From: a virus
Length of the DNA: 40,528 nt
Virus record (IMG/VR): IMGVR_UViG_3300035698_002855
Location: 1 to 40,528 of that record
Direction: 5' to 3' (one strand)
This document shows, one piece after another, positions 14,428 through 21,358 of the stretch (position 1 is its first letter; every line of letters begins with the position of its first letter). The notes beneath the pieces are model-generated. The model ran no database searches. It was not told the origin of the DNA and worked only from the letters and a program-made list of their open reading frames with translations. The position numbers were made by a program, and so were the translations under genes.

Positions 14428-15306
14428 CTAATATAGGTTCCTGCTCTTCTCTAGCGTCATTGTCCCTTTGTCGGGATTAAAGACTATTCTCGGACATCCG
14501 AGAACTGATGGAGGGCTTCCATACCTTTCAAGATAACCAGGGGGGACACCTTGTTTATAAGCTAATAGCCACGCCCCTGTCATGGTTGCCAGTGCGTTCT
14601 TCTCTTTTAACTTCCCTCGCCTTACCACCAATCGCTGCGGTATGTCTGGCGATTCCTGCCCGTGAAGATGAGACATGAGAGTTACATCCGCTTCAGGGGT
14701 GCTCTGTGCCATCCTTAATACTGCCATCGCCCTTGCCCCGGATGTCCTGGCTGCCCCCTCTCCATGCCTTGCATGAATAGTAATATCGTGGACTTCCGAT
14801 GAATTTTTCCTTACAAAGTGGAGAACCAGGAAACACTGAACCCCAGCATAAGGGACATCATTCTTTTTATTCGCCAGTATCAGGAGTTCCTTCATAAAGT
14901 TGTAGTGGTTATACTTGCGTATCCCGTCATCATGGTTGCCCTCTATAAGACCTACAAACGAGCCCCATATAGGATTTAGTATTTCATCAACCCTGCGAAG
15001 TATCCCCGGCCCTATATTGTCAGCGTTAGACCTCATCCATGCCGGGAGCTTGTTATCCATATCGTCTAGTAACCACGGCGCAAGTATCCTGGCATCCCAC
15101 CTCTTGAGGTCATTGGGTGTTATGCAATCACCATAATCACCGCCGCCGAGAACGATAGCCTGCCTGCCATGCTGCTTAATCTCGTAGACCTTTTCTACCA
15201 GTGCCTTCTCATCACAGTGAACAGCTCCCAGGTGAAGGTCACTCAAATCATAGAAGTAGAACTTGTCAGACCTGGTATATTCAATAGTCTTTACAATTAC
15301 TTCCAA
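14428..15306 (-). CDS. Calcineurin-like metallophosphoesterase
   Basis: A 292-residue enzyme with the metal-binding motifs of the calcineurin-like fold in order: DLH (23-25), GGGDYGD (54-60), GNHDD (123-127), HARHGEG (178-184) and SHLHG (212-216). It could hydrolyse phosphodiesters (nucleic acid ends, cyclic nucleotides); the substrate is unknown. The TTG start at 15306 has AAAGGAGG. It is the first gene after the promoter-attenuator at 15338-15407, so its level is probably controlled by transcription termination in the leader. Confidence 0.85.
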   Translation of the reverse strand: MEVIVKTIEYTRSDKFYFYDLSDLHLGAVHCDEKALVEKVYEIKQHGRQAIVLGGGDYGDCITPNDLKRWDARILAPWLLDDMDNKLPAWMRSNADNIGPGILRRVDEILNPIWGSFVGLIEGNHDDGIRKYNHYNFMKELLILANKKNDVPYAGVQCFLVLHFVRKNSSEVHDITIHARHGEGAARTSGARAMAVLRMAQSTPEADVTLMSHLHGQESPDIPQRLVVRRGKLKEKNALATMTGAWLLAYKQGVPPGYLERYGSPPSVLGCPRIVFNPDKGTMTLEKSRNLY

Positions 15307-15337
15307 TTATCCCTCCTTTGCGGGAGGTTAAATAAAA

Positions 15338-15367
15338 ATACCCGCCCTTTCAAGCGAGTATAATCAT
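15338..15367 (-). promoter_or_regulatory. Attenuator: leader peptide plus terminator in the phosphoesterase leader
   Basis: About 35 bases after the promoter start point, ATACTCGC (15361-15354) pairs with GCGGGTAT (15345-15338), followed by U-rich bases: a compact terminator. Overlapping it is a five-codon ORF MIILA (15367-15350) with a GGAAGG site, whose stop lies in the hairpin loop. This arrangement fits translation-coupled attenuation or an antiterminator target. Confidence 0.65.
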
Positions 15368-15378
15368 ATCCTTCCGCT

Positions 15379-15407
15379 ATTATAAAACTATTTACTATCA
15401 TTGTCAA
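15379..15407 (-). promoter_or_regulatory. Perfect consensus sigma70 promoter
   Basis: On the minus strand TTGACA (15407-15402), a 17-base spacer and TATAAT (15384-15379). It follows directly after the stop of the gene at 15419 and would drive the phosphoesterase-to-12304 operon, including the structured RNA region. GGGGG precedes the -35, as at two other promoters in the genome. Confidence 0.9.
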
Positions 15408-15418
15408 CCCCCTTTTTG

Positions 15419-15877
15419 TCATTTTGATATATTCTTATATGAATTTTTAAGAGCTTTCCAAAGTGCATAGGTCACTCTCTTGCGTGTTTTACCCTTGAGA
15501 TACATCAATACCCTGAGAGCTGGCGGGCTGAAGTTCTTTACAAAATACTCCTTTTCTATAGCATCCATAAAGGCTTCTCTAGCATCCTGGCTCACAGTCT
15601 CCATGCGCTTCTCAACTTCGGCTATTATCAATCTTGGCTTAACAAAATACGCCTCATCGTTATAACCTGTATGAATAGCTGCATCGGTATAACCCGAACT
15701 ACTTAGTTCTTGGGGCCACTTATCACCATATAACTCTTCATAATTCTTGTGTATCCATATCACTTGAAAGGGGCAAAACCTTATCTCAGCGTAACTATAC
15801 CAGTTCTTACCCTCACCATGGGGACAATCCTGCCAACGCTTGCAGTCTAAACATGGACTCTTAGTCTCGTCCTTCAT
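15419..15877 (-). CDS. Cysteine-containing putative regulatory protein, 152 residues
   Basis: The start is set at the ATG at 15877, which overlaps the TGA of the gene before it (ATGA); the open frame extends further but without support. N-terminal Cys/His cluster (CLDCKRWQDCPHGEG, then FCPFQVIWI) may bind zinc. The C-terminal third is basic and helical (LKGKTRKRVTYALWKALKN), suggestive of DNA binding. Similar phage proteins are often near transcription regulators, so a transcription or replication accessory role is possible; not proven. Confidence 0.5.
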   Translation of the reverse strand: MKDETKSPCLDCKRWQDCPHGEGKNWYSYAEIRFCPFQVIWIHKNYEELYGDKWPQELSSSGYTDAAIHTGYNDEAYFVKPRLIIAEVEKRMETVSQDAREAFMDAIEKEYFVKNFSPPALRVLMYLKGKTRKRVTYALWKALKNSYKNISK

Positions 15878-16092
15878 GCCATATACCTCGGAGAATGGGG
15901 TGGCTCCTGCATGCACTTCTCAATCTCTTCAAGCTGCTCCTCTTCTATATCAGCGTCTATAGTAACCGATGGTCTGTGTACTTTCTTGCCAGACCTTTCA
16001 TCCCAGTCAGGATAATAGCCGTATTCCTTCTCGTATAGATAACCTAGCCTAGCCCTGCTCTTCGGGTCACAGGTCTCCCATAGTTCGGGCAT
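15874..16092 (-). CDS. Acidic hypothetical protein, 72 residues
   Basis: ATG at 16092 with AAAGGAT. The product has an N-terminal aromatic region (YEKEYGYYPDWDE) and a strongly acidic helix (EEEQLEEIEKCM). Coupled by ATGA to the next gene. No recognised family. Confidence 0.55.
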   Translation of the reverse strand: MPELWETCDPKSRARLGYLYEKEYGYYPDWDERSGKKVHRPSVTIDADIEEEQLEEIEKCMQEPPHSPRYMA

Positions 16093-16105
16093 AATTTATC
16101 CTTTC

Positions 16106-16134
16106 CTACTCCCCCTTAATCTCTTTAATGGTAT
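16106..16134. repeat. 29-bp direct repeat, left copy (matches 16841-16869)
   Basis: An exact copy of 16841-16869. It encodes the last residues (TIKEIKGE and stop) of the ASCH protein plus a ribosome-binding site for what follows. The two copies bracket the ASCH gene. Confidence 0.9.
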
Positions 16135-16837
16135 CTACTGTGGCTCTAAACTCATATCTGAATACCCACTTGTTGAGGGCAAAGTCTCCCTTGCCATTGA
16201 TGGAGTCCCATAATTCTTGGTAGGCACATTTTAACAGCACATCTTGAGCATCTTTGAGATTATTTGTTCCAGTTATTAGCATCGTTGTTCGGGCTAAAAC
16301 CATCCCACCAGCAGAAACTCCCTCTGCCACACAATCTTCTGGCGTTATCCCCTGCAATCTCTCAGCCCTTACGTCTGTTATCTTGAGGAAGTGGCGGGCT
16401 GCCCATGCTGGCATGAATAGAGGGGTGCGCTTGTACCATCCCAAACCATGTTCGCCGCTTTCCCTAAGACTATCAATCGGCTTCTGTTCAAGATACATGA
16501 TTTCTTTCCCGACAACTACAAACCGCCATCCCTCTTTGCCAGTTGGTGTTGTGAAACTGTGCTCCCAGTAACCAAAGCTATAATGAGCCTCCTTGATGTA
16601 GGCCGTCTCACCTACTTGGTAGCGAGGCTTGATTTGTTTCCCATTATCACCACATACCCATGCCCAGCCTTTGAAATTTATTCTATCGGGTATTACCGAA
16701 AGACACCCATTAGATAAATAGGGCTTGCCAGCTTCGGGTGGGAGTTCAAATTGTGGCTTAATAACTCTCCGTGTAACTGTCTTTCTCTTATCACGGATAG
16801 CCTGTATCATATCGGGTTTAAACAATATTCCTTTCAT
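16106..16837 (-). CDS. ASCH-domain protein
   Basis: A 243-residue protein with the phage ASCH pattern: MKGILFKPDMIQAIRDKRK followed by TVTRRVIKP, YQVGETAYIKEA, MPAWAARHFLKITDVR, and YQELWDSINGKG near the end. ASCH folds are RNA-binding PUA-like domains; phage members may act on tRNA or modified nucleobases, and some ASCH proteins are amidohydrolases. Its last eight residues duplicate those of the upstream gene, because the gene is bracketed by a 29-bp direct repeat, suggesting cassette-like insertion. Confidence 0.8.
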   Translation of the reverse strand: MKGILFKPDMIQAIRDKRKTVTRRVIKPQFELPPEAGKPYLSNGCLSVIPDRINFKGWAWVCGDNGKQIKPRYQVGETAYIKEAHYSFGYWEHSFTTPTGKEGWRFVVVGKEIMYLEQKPIDSLRESGEHGLGWYKRTPLFMPAWAARHFLKITDVRAERLQGITPEDCVAEGVSAGGMVLARTTMLITGTNNLKDAQDVLLKCAYQELWDSINGKGDFALNKWVFRYEFRATVDTIKEIKGE

Positions 16838-16840
16838 CTT

Positions 16841-16869
16841 CTACTCCCCCTTAATCTCTTTAATGGTAT
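16841..16869. repeat. 29-bp direct repeat, right copy (matches 16106-16134)
   Basis: Encodes the C-terminal TIKEIKGE of the 262-residue protein and the ribosome site (GGGGGAGTAG) for the ASCH gene. Distance between copies is 735 bases, the size of one gene. Confidence 0.9.
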
Positions 16870-17629
16870 GGGCTAACTGGGCTTTCCTTTGTAGCTCCCC
16901 ATAATCTAGGTATCCCCGCAAATGCCCTTCTTGAAGATAATTTTTTAGCCATTCAGATGCTTCCTCATCACTCAGTACCGTAAGTTTCTCTGTATCTATG
17001 GGTGATACAGCATCTATTTCCTCTTGGGCTTCCTTGTCAGCCTTAACAAAGTGATACCTAAACTCAGGGTCAGCCAGTTCCCTGAACAAGTCACCCATAG
17101 GGGTTCTAACACCATCAGGTTCTAGTTTCTTTTCCCACTCTGTATCTATGGGTGGTACTTCCGAGTTTTCATGCTTTACTATTTCCTTTACCACATCAGC
17201 ACTAAGCTCTATCTTGTTACCATTCTTGAGCTTTATTACCCAATTCCGTATTGCATGATAGTGGTATGTACCCTCCACATCATCAAGGTTTATCACGATA
17301 TCTATGGGTGAGATGAGGGAGAGGATTACACCAGCAGATTCGTTTGCTATTTCCTCTGGGTCAGTGTCTCCTATTAAATCCCACTGGCAACCAAATACTT
17401 TTAATTCACTCTTTACCGCTTCCATCTTATCTTTAGGTATATCTACTTTACGGTAGCCTGCCTGATAAAGTTTGTTGGTAAGTTCAGCCGCAAAAGACTC
17501 TGGCTTATAGAAGTTCCTCAATCCCTTTCCTGGGTGATCAAGGGCGTTTGCATAAGAGCAAGTCATGGCACTCCATATTACTTCAGCTGCAATCCCGTCC
17601 ACCTCCCCTATTGCCTGTTCCTTATCCAT
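16841..17629 (-). CDS. Hypothetical early protein, 262 residues, with repeated PID motifs
   Basis: A mainly acidic, helical protein of no recognised family. A short motif recurs three times (SPIDIV, PPIDTEW, SPIDTEKL), encoded by an exact 12-base repeat at 16993, 17143 and 17299, spaced about 150 bases, hinting at internal duplication. The C-terminus AHTIKEIKGE is shared with the downstream ASCH protein through the 29-bp repeat. The start at 17629 overlaps the end of the DUF4177-like gene. Confidence 0.55.
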   Translation of the reverse strand: MDKEQAIGEVDGIAAEVIWSAMTCSYANALDHPGKGLRNFYKPESFAAELTNKLYQAGYRKVDIPKDKMEAVKSELKVFGCQWDLIGDTDPEEIANESAGVILSLISPIDIVINLDDVEGTYHYHAIRNWVIKLKNGNKIELSADVVKEIVKHENSEVPPIDTEWEKKLEPDGVRTPMGDLFRELADPEFRYHFVKADKEAQEEIDAVSPIDTEKLTVLSDEEASEWLKNYLQEGHLRGYLDYGELQRKAQLAHTIKEIKGE

Positions 17630-17783
17630 CTTTAGCCTCCTTCTCCACTATGAAAAACACCCTACCCTTCTCTTCATTATACTCTATGTGAACTACACGC
17701 CACCCCACTGCGCCAAGTTGGTTCAGGACATCCTCAAACTCGTTAATCTTTGCCGAATTAAACGCATACTTATATGTTTTCAT
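17622..17783 (-). CDS. DUF4177-like small protein, 53 residues
   Basis: The start at the ATG at 17783 follows GGAGGAG and lies one base after the upstream stop; the longer open frame overlaps the previous gene. The sequence (MKTYKYAFNSAKINEFED, then LNQLGAVGWRVVHIEY) matches the DUF4177 pattern of small beta-alpha-beta proteins of unknown function common in phages. Confidence 0.7.
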   Translation of the reverse strand: MKTYKYAFNSAKINEFEDVLNQLGAVGWRVVHIEYNEEKGRVFFIVEKEAKDG

Positions 17784-17784
17784 C

Positions 17785-18072
17785 CTATTTCTCCTCCAAT
17801 AGTATTTTAAGAGCTTTGGTTGCGTGTGCTTCTCCTCTTCTGTAAGCATCCGCCATAGATGTTGCTAGGAAATTATTCTCCCAATCTACACAAAACTCGT
17901 CTGATTCATATGGTGGTATTTCCTTCTCCATAGTATCTAACATCTCTTTGAAGATGGCGATTTGCTGGTCGGCTTTATTCCTATAATGCTCCTGATTATC
18001 TGCGGTTAAATCATCCCACCTGAATAAGTCATTGTCGGCTAGCCTTCTTGCCAGTTTCTCTCTAATGTTCAT
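17785..18072 (-). CDS. Hypothetical early protein, 95 residues
   Basis: Starts at an ATG overlapping the upstream TGA (ATGA). A helical protein with an acidic C-terminal half (YESDEFCVDWENNFLATSM). No motif recognised. Part of the replication-associated operon between the DUF1064 and DUF4177 genes. Confidence 0.55.
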   Translation of the reverse strand: MNIREKLARRLADNDLFRWDDLTADNQEHYRNKADQQIAIFKEMLDTMEKEIPPYESDEFCVDWENNFLATSMADAYRRGEAHATKALKILLEEK

Positions 18073-18386
18073 CTATTACCCCCTGATAATATAATGTCTA
18101 TTCCCTGCTGGTCCCTTAACCATGCCATCTTGATTCGGTAAGGTTCAGTAAGTCGGCCCTTGAAGTCCTCATATTTTACTTGTCCATCTTCCCTGTAAAT
18201 AAAGTCCACTTCTATTTTTACACTGGGCTTCTTGGAGAGCACGAACATGGTATGATAGTGGAGGTTGCTTATCTCACCAGCTTTCTCTAAAAGATATAAC
18301 TCCTCACCACGCACACACTCACCTTTACTTGCAAACCATATCCCTACAAGATTTGAAAATGCCCGCTCGGCATGATATTTATTCAT
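18069..18386 (-). CDS. DUF1064 putative nuclease
   Basis: A 105-residue protein with the DUF1064 pattern: KYHAERAFSNLVGIWFASKG, LYLLEKAGEISNLHYH, VDFIYREDGQVKYEDFKG and TEPYRIKMAWL. The D-x-(D/E)xK-like array (Asp in VDF, then EDFKG) is that of PD-(D/E)xK nucleases, to which this family is related. It probably cleaves branched or other phage DNA intermediates. Adjacent to the P-loop ATPase, fitting a replication or recombination role. Confidence 0.75.
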   Translation of the reverse strand: MNKYHAERAFSNLVGIWFASKGECVRGEELYLLEKAGEISNLHYHTMFVLSKKPSVKIEVDFIYREDGQVKYEDFKGRLTEPYRIKMAWLRDQQGIDIILSGGNR

Positions 18387-19261
18387 TATTCATCTCCATA
18401 GTAAGGTATTATATTCGTGAACCTGGTTCCCTCGTTATCATAGGTGAAGGTCCATTGCATATTCTTGGGGTGTAGTGTCTTGTCTGCCGGCACTTTTGCG
18501 TCAACTATCTTTAATTTCTTATTGTCCATTGCGATATACAATGAGGCGACTTTTAGGGTTTGCTCACCACCAAAGGCCGTATCTCGCATGGCTGGTTTCT
18601 GTAATCCTATAACAGCGATACTATTCAGCCCTTGGAGTTTATGGTCAATCTTCTTTATCTGCGACCCTATCAGGTAGAAGTCGTCACCCTCTGGCGCATC
18701 AATATAATCAATCAGGTACAGGGTGTCCTTGTGTTTTATCTGGTCATGAAAGTGGTCACTAACAGGATAGATAAACTCCGGCACTGCTGCCAGGTCAACC
18801 CCCATAGCCTTAAACCTGTCATACATCTGCTCCCGACCACCCTCCATATTACTCAAGAGTCTGATATTTATTTTACCCATGTTAAGGGGTACTGTCGCAT
18901 AAATAAAGCCCGTCTTACCAGAACTCTTTGAGCCAGCCACTACTATAGTTGTATCAGGATAGACAAATACAAACTTCCTTAAATCAAACGGCAATACTAC
19001 AGGGAAATCCTTTGGCCTCAACACCTTAAAGTCTATCGGCGCAACCTCCCCCTCTACTGGTCTGTAGTATCCATCCCGCCTGCCAACTGTCTCACAAACA
19101 CCAGCCTTGCAAAGTTCAAAGATTATACCCCTGAGCTTGTTATCCTCCTGGGGGGTGAGCACCCTTTCAAGTCCAAGAACGGTCTTATAGTGGAACTCAC
19201 CAGTAGCCACCGTCTTAATCCATGTTTCAATCGCAAACCTTGTAATTTGAACTTCAGGCAT
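18386..19261 (-). CDS. P-loop ATPase with winged-helix N-terminus, replication-type
   Basis: A 291-residue protein. Residues 1-70 resemble a winged helix (LTPQEDNKLRGIIFELCKAG, then TVGRRDGYYRP). The ATPase core has Walker A GSKSSGKT (110-117) and Walker B LYLIDYI (181-187) in a RecA/DnaB-like order. It may be a helicase loader, RecA-type ATPase or replication initiator. The stretch just upstream of its start contains repeated AACAAT motifs and AT-rich DNA, which supports an origin-binding role. No primase or polymerase domain is present. Confidence 0.65.
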   Translation of the reverse strand: MPEVQITRFAIETWIKTVATGEFHYKTVLGLERVLTPQEDNKLRGIIFELCKAGVCETVGRRDGYYRPVEGEVAPIDFKVLRPKDFPVVLPFDLRKFVFVYPDTTIVVAGSKSSGKTGFIYATVPLNMGKINIRLLSNMEGGREQMYDRFKAMGVDLAAVPEFIYPVSDHFHDQIKHKDTLYLIDYIDAPEGDDFYLIGSQIKKIDHKLQGLNSIAVIGLQKPAMRDTAFGGEQTLKVASLYIAMDNKKLKIVDAKVPADKTLHPKNMQWTFTYDNEGTRFTNIIPYYGDE

Positions 19262-19271
19262 ACATTACCTC

Positions 19272-19440
19272 AACAATCCTAACAATGCTAACAGACAAAC
19301 AATTTCAACAATTCCTAACAATCCAAACAACTCTAACACTGAGGCTAAAACCATTGATTTCTGGCTACTTTTCTTATCAAATATGACCCTATTCTTGTTA
19401 CCCTACCCCTATATATAAATATATATTAATAACTACGTAA
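19272..19440. other. Iteron-like repeats and AT-rich stretch, possible replication origin
   Basis: On the plus strand AACAAT occurs at 19272, 19281, 19298, 19307 and 19317, with a variant at 19326; most spacings are 9-10 bases, near one helical turn. About 90 bases away, 19411-19434 is almost pure A/T. Iterons plus an AT-rich unwinding element next to a replication-type ATPase are typical of origins. This is the only gene-free gap (19262-19432) in the neighbourhood. Confidence 0.5.
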
Positions 19441-19987
19441 TACTATATTTAGTACGTTTCTTATCAGTGGATGTAATGTGCTCTTTAATCTTCTTATTTA
19501 GGTCTCGTATCAATCTACCCATTGGCTCATAGTCTACCAAATAGCCATCTATTCTGCGTGTTTCTTTTTCTACGGTGTTATCTTCTAATATACTAACCCG
19601 TTCCTCCATTAGTGAAACTGGCGACAATGACTCAGCGGGGTCGGGTACTCCACAGTATTCAAATGAGAACCCCCTGTAAGTATCTGATAGCGGGAAGTCA
19701 TAGTCCTCTGGCCCGATAGATTGGTAACGCTCAACCTCTTGTTTCTTACATTCACAGTCAAGAAATGTATTTGGGATTACCCGTCCATTCTTTTCAAAAG
19801 GTAATAAGCCGGTGTGGTTGCACTTCTCACAGAACTTACTTGGTGGTATATACATCTTATCATTATCCCTAGATGGTTGAGTATAGCGACAATCAGGAAA
19901 TCGTGGGCAGGCTAGAAATTCACCATGTTGTCCTTCTCTAAGAACTAAATGACTGCCACATTTCGGACATACATCTTGAAATCTCAT
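19433..19987 (-). CDS. Topoisomerase-type zinc-finger protein
   Basis: A 184-residue protein. Residues about 7-36 (CPKCGSHLVLREGQHGEF, then CPRFPDCRYT) are a textbook C4 zinc finger as found at the C-terminus of bacterial topoisomerase I. A second Cys cluster follows (CEKCNHTG and DCECKK). The C-terminal third is helical and basic. It probably binds single-stranded DNA. No topoisomerase catalytic domain is present, so this is a stand-alone zinc-binding protein. GGAG precedes the ATG. Confidence 0.7.
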   Translation of the reverse strand: MRFQDVCPKCGSHLVLREGQHGEFLACPRFPDCRYTQPSRDNDKMYIPPSKFCEKCNHTGLLPFEKNGRVIPNTFLDCECKKQEVERYQSIGPEDYDFPLSDTYRGFSFEYCGVPDPAESLSPVSLMEERVSILEDNTVEKETRRIDGYLVDYEPMGRLIRDLNKKIKEHITSTDKKRTKYSIT

Positions 19988-19989
19988 TT

Positions 19990-20309
19990 CAATTCTCCTT
20001 TTTTAGAAGTGGGGCTGAGGTAGAACAAACATTTAAAAGCCAATGAGTTTAATGGCTTCACCCCACTCCTTTTGCCAGCTAGTAGCCCACCGTCCGTGCT
20101 CGTCAGCAGTTGCACTGTTACTACTAATGAACCGCTTGCCCTTTCGTCACCTAGAGGGTAGCTGGCCTTGCCGACTCTTTCTGTAATCTGGCTTCTCTGC
20201 TTGTACTTAACAGTATCAACACCAGTGTCGTTGTTCGGCAAGTTCCTGCTGGCTAACAGGACGCCCAACCCCTGTTATAGATGGGACTACACTATGCCCA
20301 CCAGCAATA
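19990..20309 (-). other. Structured, probably non-coding stretch after HNH gene
   Basis: About 320 bases with several perfect pairings: GCCAGCTA (20074-20081) with TAGCTGGC (20159-20166), AGTGGGG (20008-20014) with CCCCACT (20061-20067) enclosing AAGCCA/TGGCTT (20037-20058), CCCT/AGGG (20139-20158), CAGT/ACTG (20107-20117) and TCCTG/CAGGA (20244-20261). An open frame of 94 codons (20268-19984, TTG start) spans it and ends in ATGA overlap with the next gene, but its Ser/Leu/Gly-rich product looks spurious. A structured RNA or a decayed gene are both possible. Confidence 0.4.
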
Positions 20310-20825
20310 TTAAGTTTTACCCCTCTCTTTACAGATGCGCCATACCCAAGCTGTATCAATGCTAAACACTTTCCCGATTTCGGCATAAGAGAGTTCGGGA
20401 TTGTTCTTGACACATTCACAGATTGCTTCTCGTTTCAATAGTCTATATTTCTCAAGTTTAGCTTCAGGTGTTCGTTGTAGCTTAGGGATATTCTGCTTTA
20501 TTAGCCCCTCATCCCATTGGCTTAACTCCCCAGATAGGATTTCTAACCTTTTAGCAGCGCGGATAATGGTTCTGGAATGAACACCAATTTCTCTAGCCAA
20601 TGACGATGCAGATTTGTTATTCCAATAAGGTTGGTTGTTAGTTGAAAAGAAAAGGGCTTTTGGTACATCGGGATGCCTTTTACTGTGGCACTCAGCACAA
20701 AGGGCAATAAGGCTATCATCATCGCCGGGTATCTCATGGTGGGCTTGAACCAGCTCGGTTGAGCCACACTCTTGGCAAGTGTAGTTAGCATTAGCCTTGA
20801 CCCCGATTGCTCGTGAGTTCAGCAT
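20310..20825 (-). CDS. HNH endonuclease with helix-turn-helix C-terminus
   Basis: A 171-residue protein. Zinc/HNH motif: CQECG (17-21), AHHEIPGDD (28-36), CAECHSKRH (43-51). The C-terminal half has two helix-turn-helix-like segments (SASSLAREIGVHSRTIIRAA, then LSYAEIGKVFSIDTAWVWRI), so it probably binds a defined site and nicks or cuts it, like free-standing homing endonucleases. It overlaps by 7 bases a small HTH gene sharing its promoter. Likely a mobile selfish gene; possibly regulatory. Confidence 0.8.
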   Translation of the reverse strand: MLNSRAIGVKANANYTCQECGSTELVQAHHEIPGDDDSLIALCAECHSKRHPDVPKALFFSTNNQPYWNNKSASSLAREIGVHSRTIIRAAKRLEILSGELSQWDEGLIKQNIPKLQRTPEAKLEKYRLLKREAICECVKNNPELSYAEIGKVFSIDTAWVWRICKERGKT

Positions 20826-20986
20826 TTTTGCTTTATTTCCTCCCGAAGTATAGACAAAACTCGCACATGACTTAAATGAAAGATATTACCTATTGCCCTA
20901 AGCGTCATATCGGGATGGTCAAGCCGGAACTGATAGAGCCTTTTGTTCCTATCCCTCTTATCTTTTAAGCTATAATACTTACCCAT
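20819..20986 (-). CDS. Small helix-turn-helix protein, probably leaderless mRNA
   Basis: A 55-residue protein (MGKYYSLKDKRDRNKRLY, then LRAIGNIFHLSHVRVLSIL) with an evident helix-turn-helix (TLRAIGNIF–LSHVRVLSILR), similar in layout to the C-terminal HTH of the HNH protein it precedes. Six bases separate the promoter -10 from its ATG, so transcription would start at or next to the ATG. Its stop overlaps the HNH start by 7 bases. Possibly the DNA-binding partner of the nuclease. Confidence 0.6.
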   Translation of the reverse strand: MGKYYSLKDKRDRNKRLYQFRLDHPDMTLRAIGNIFHLSHVRVLSILREEIKQKC

Positions 20987-20992
20987 AACAAA

Positions 20993-21021
20993 ATATTACC
21001 ACACCATTAACTAATTGTCAA
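20993..21021 (-). promoter_or_regulatory. Sigma70 promoter for the HTH-HNH unit
   Basis: TTGACA (21021-21016), 17-base spacer, TAATAT (20998-20993) on the minus strand, preceded by GGGG. The expected start point falls on the ATG at 20986. Confidence 0.85.
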
Positions 21022-21025
21022 CCCC

Positions 21026-21337
21026 TTATTTCCCCCACTGAGGCTGCTCGTTATAGATATTATGAAGTCCGTGTTCTTCATTGGGGTGGCAACCGGCTAA
21101 CCAGGAAGCACAAGTAACCTCGCAGTTTTCCTTATTCGTTACACTTTTATCCTTACAGCCACCCATGCCGCTATGCTCCTTATGAGATAGTTCCGATTGA
21201 TAATACTTCAGATACCTGCCGCACTTAGCACATTTATTACCCTGCTCTATCAGGAGTTCATGGTGTAAGTCAGTGCGCTTCTTTATCTCAACCTTCTGCT
21301 TGGCACTTGGTTTCCTGCTTATTGGCGTTCTCTTCAC
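21026..21337 (-). CDS. HNH-like zinc-binding protein, 103 residues
   Basis: GTG start at 21337. The sequence has a basic N-terminus (KRTPISRKPSAKQKVEIKKR), CAKCG, LSHKEHSGMGG and a C-terminal CASWLAGCHPNEEHGLHN, compatible with an HNH or related treble-clef nuclease of the kind found in phage recombination modules. The catalytic pattern is incomplete by eye, so nuclease activity is inferred only. Confidence 0.55.
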   Translation of the reverse strand: MKRTPISRKPSAKQKVEIKKRTDLHHELLIEQGNKCAKCGRYLKYYQSELSHKEHSGMGGCKDKSVTNKENCEVTCASWLAGCHPNEEHGLHNIYNEQPQWGK

Positions 21338-21358
21338 TTTCCATCCCCTTTACTGTGG

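Noticed and set aside
19262-19345. CRISPR array
   Set aside because: The short AACAAT repeats are 6 bases with 3-11 base spacing, not 25-40 base repeats with unique spacers; no cas genes.
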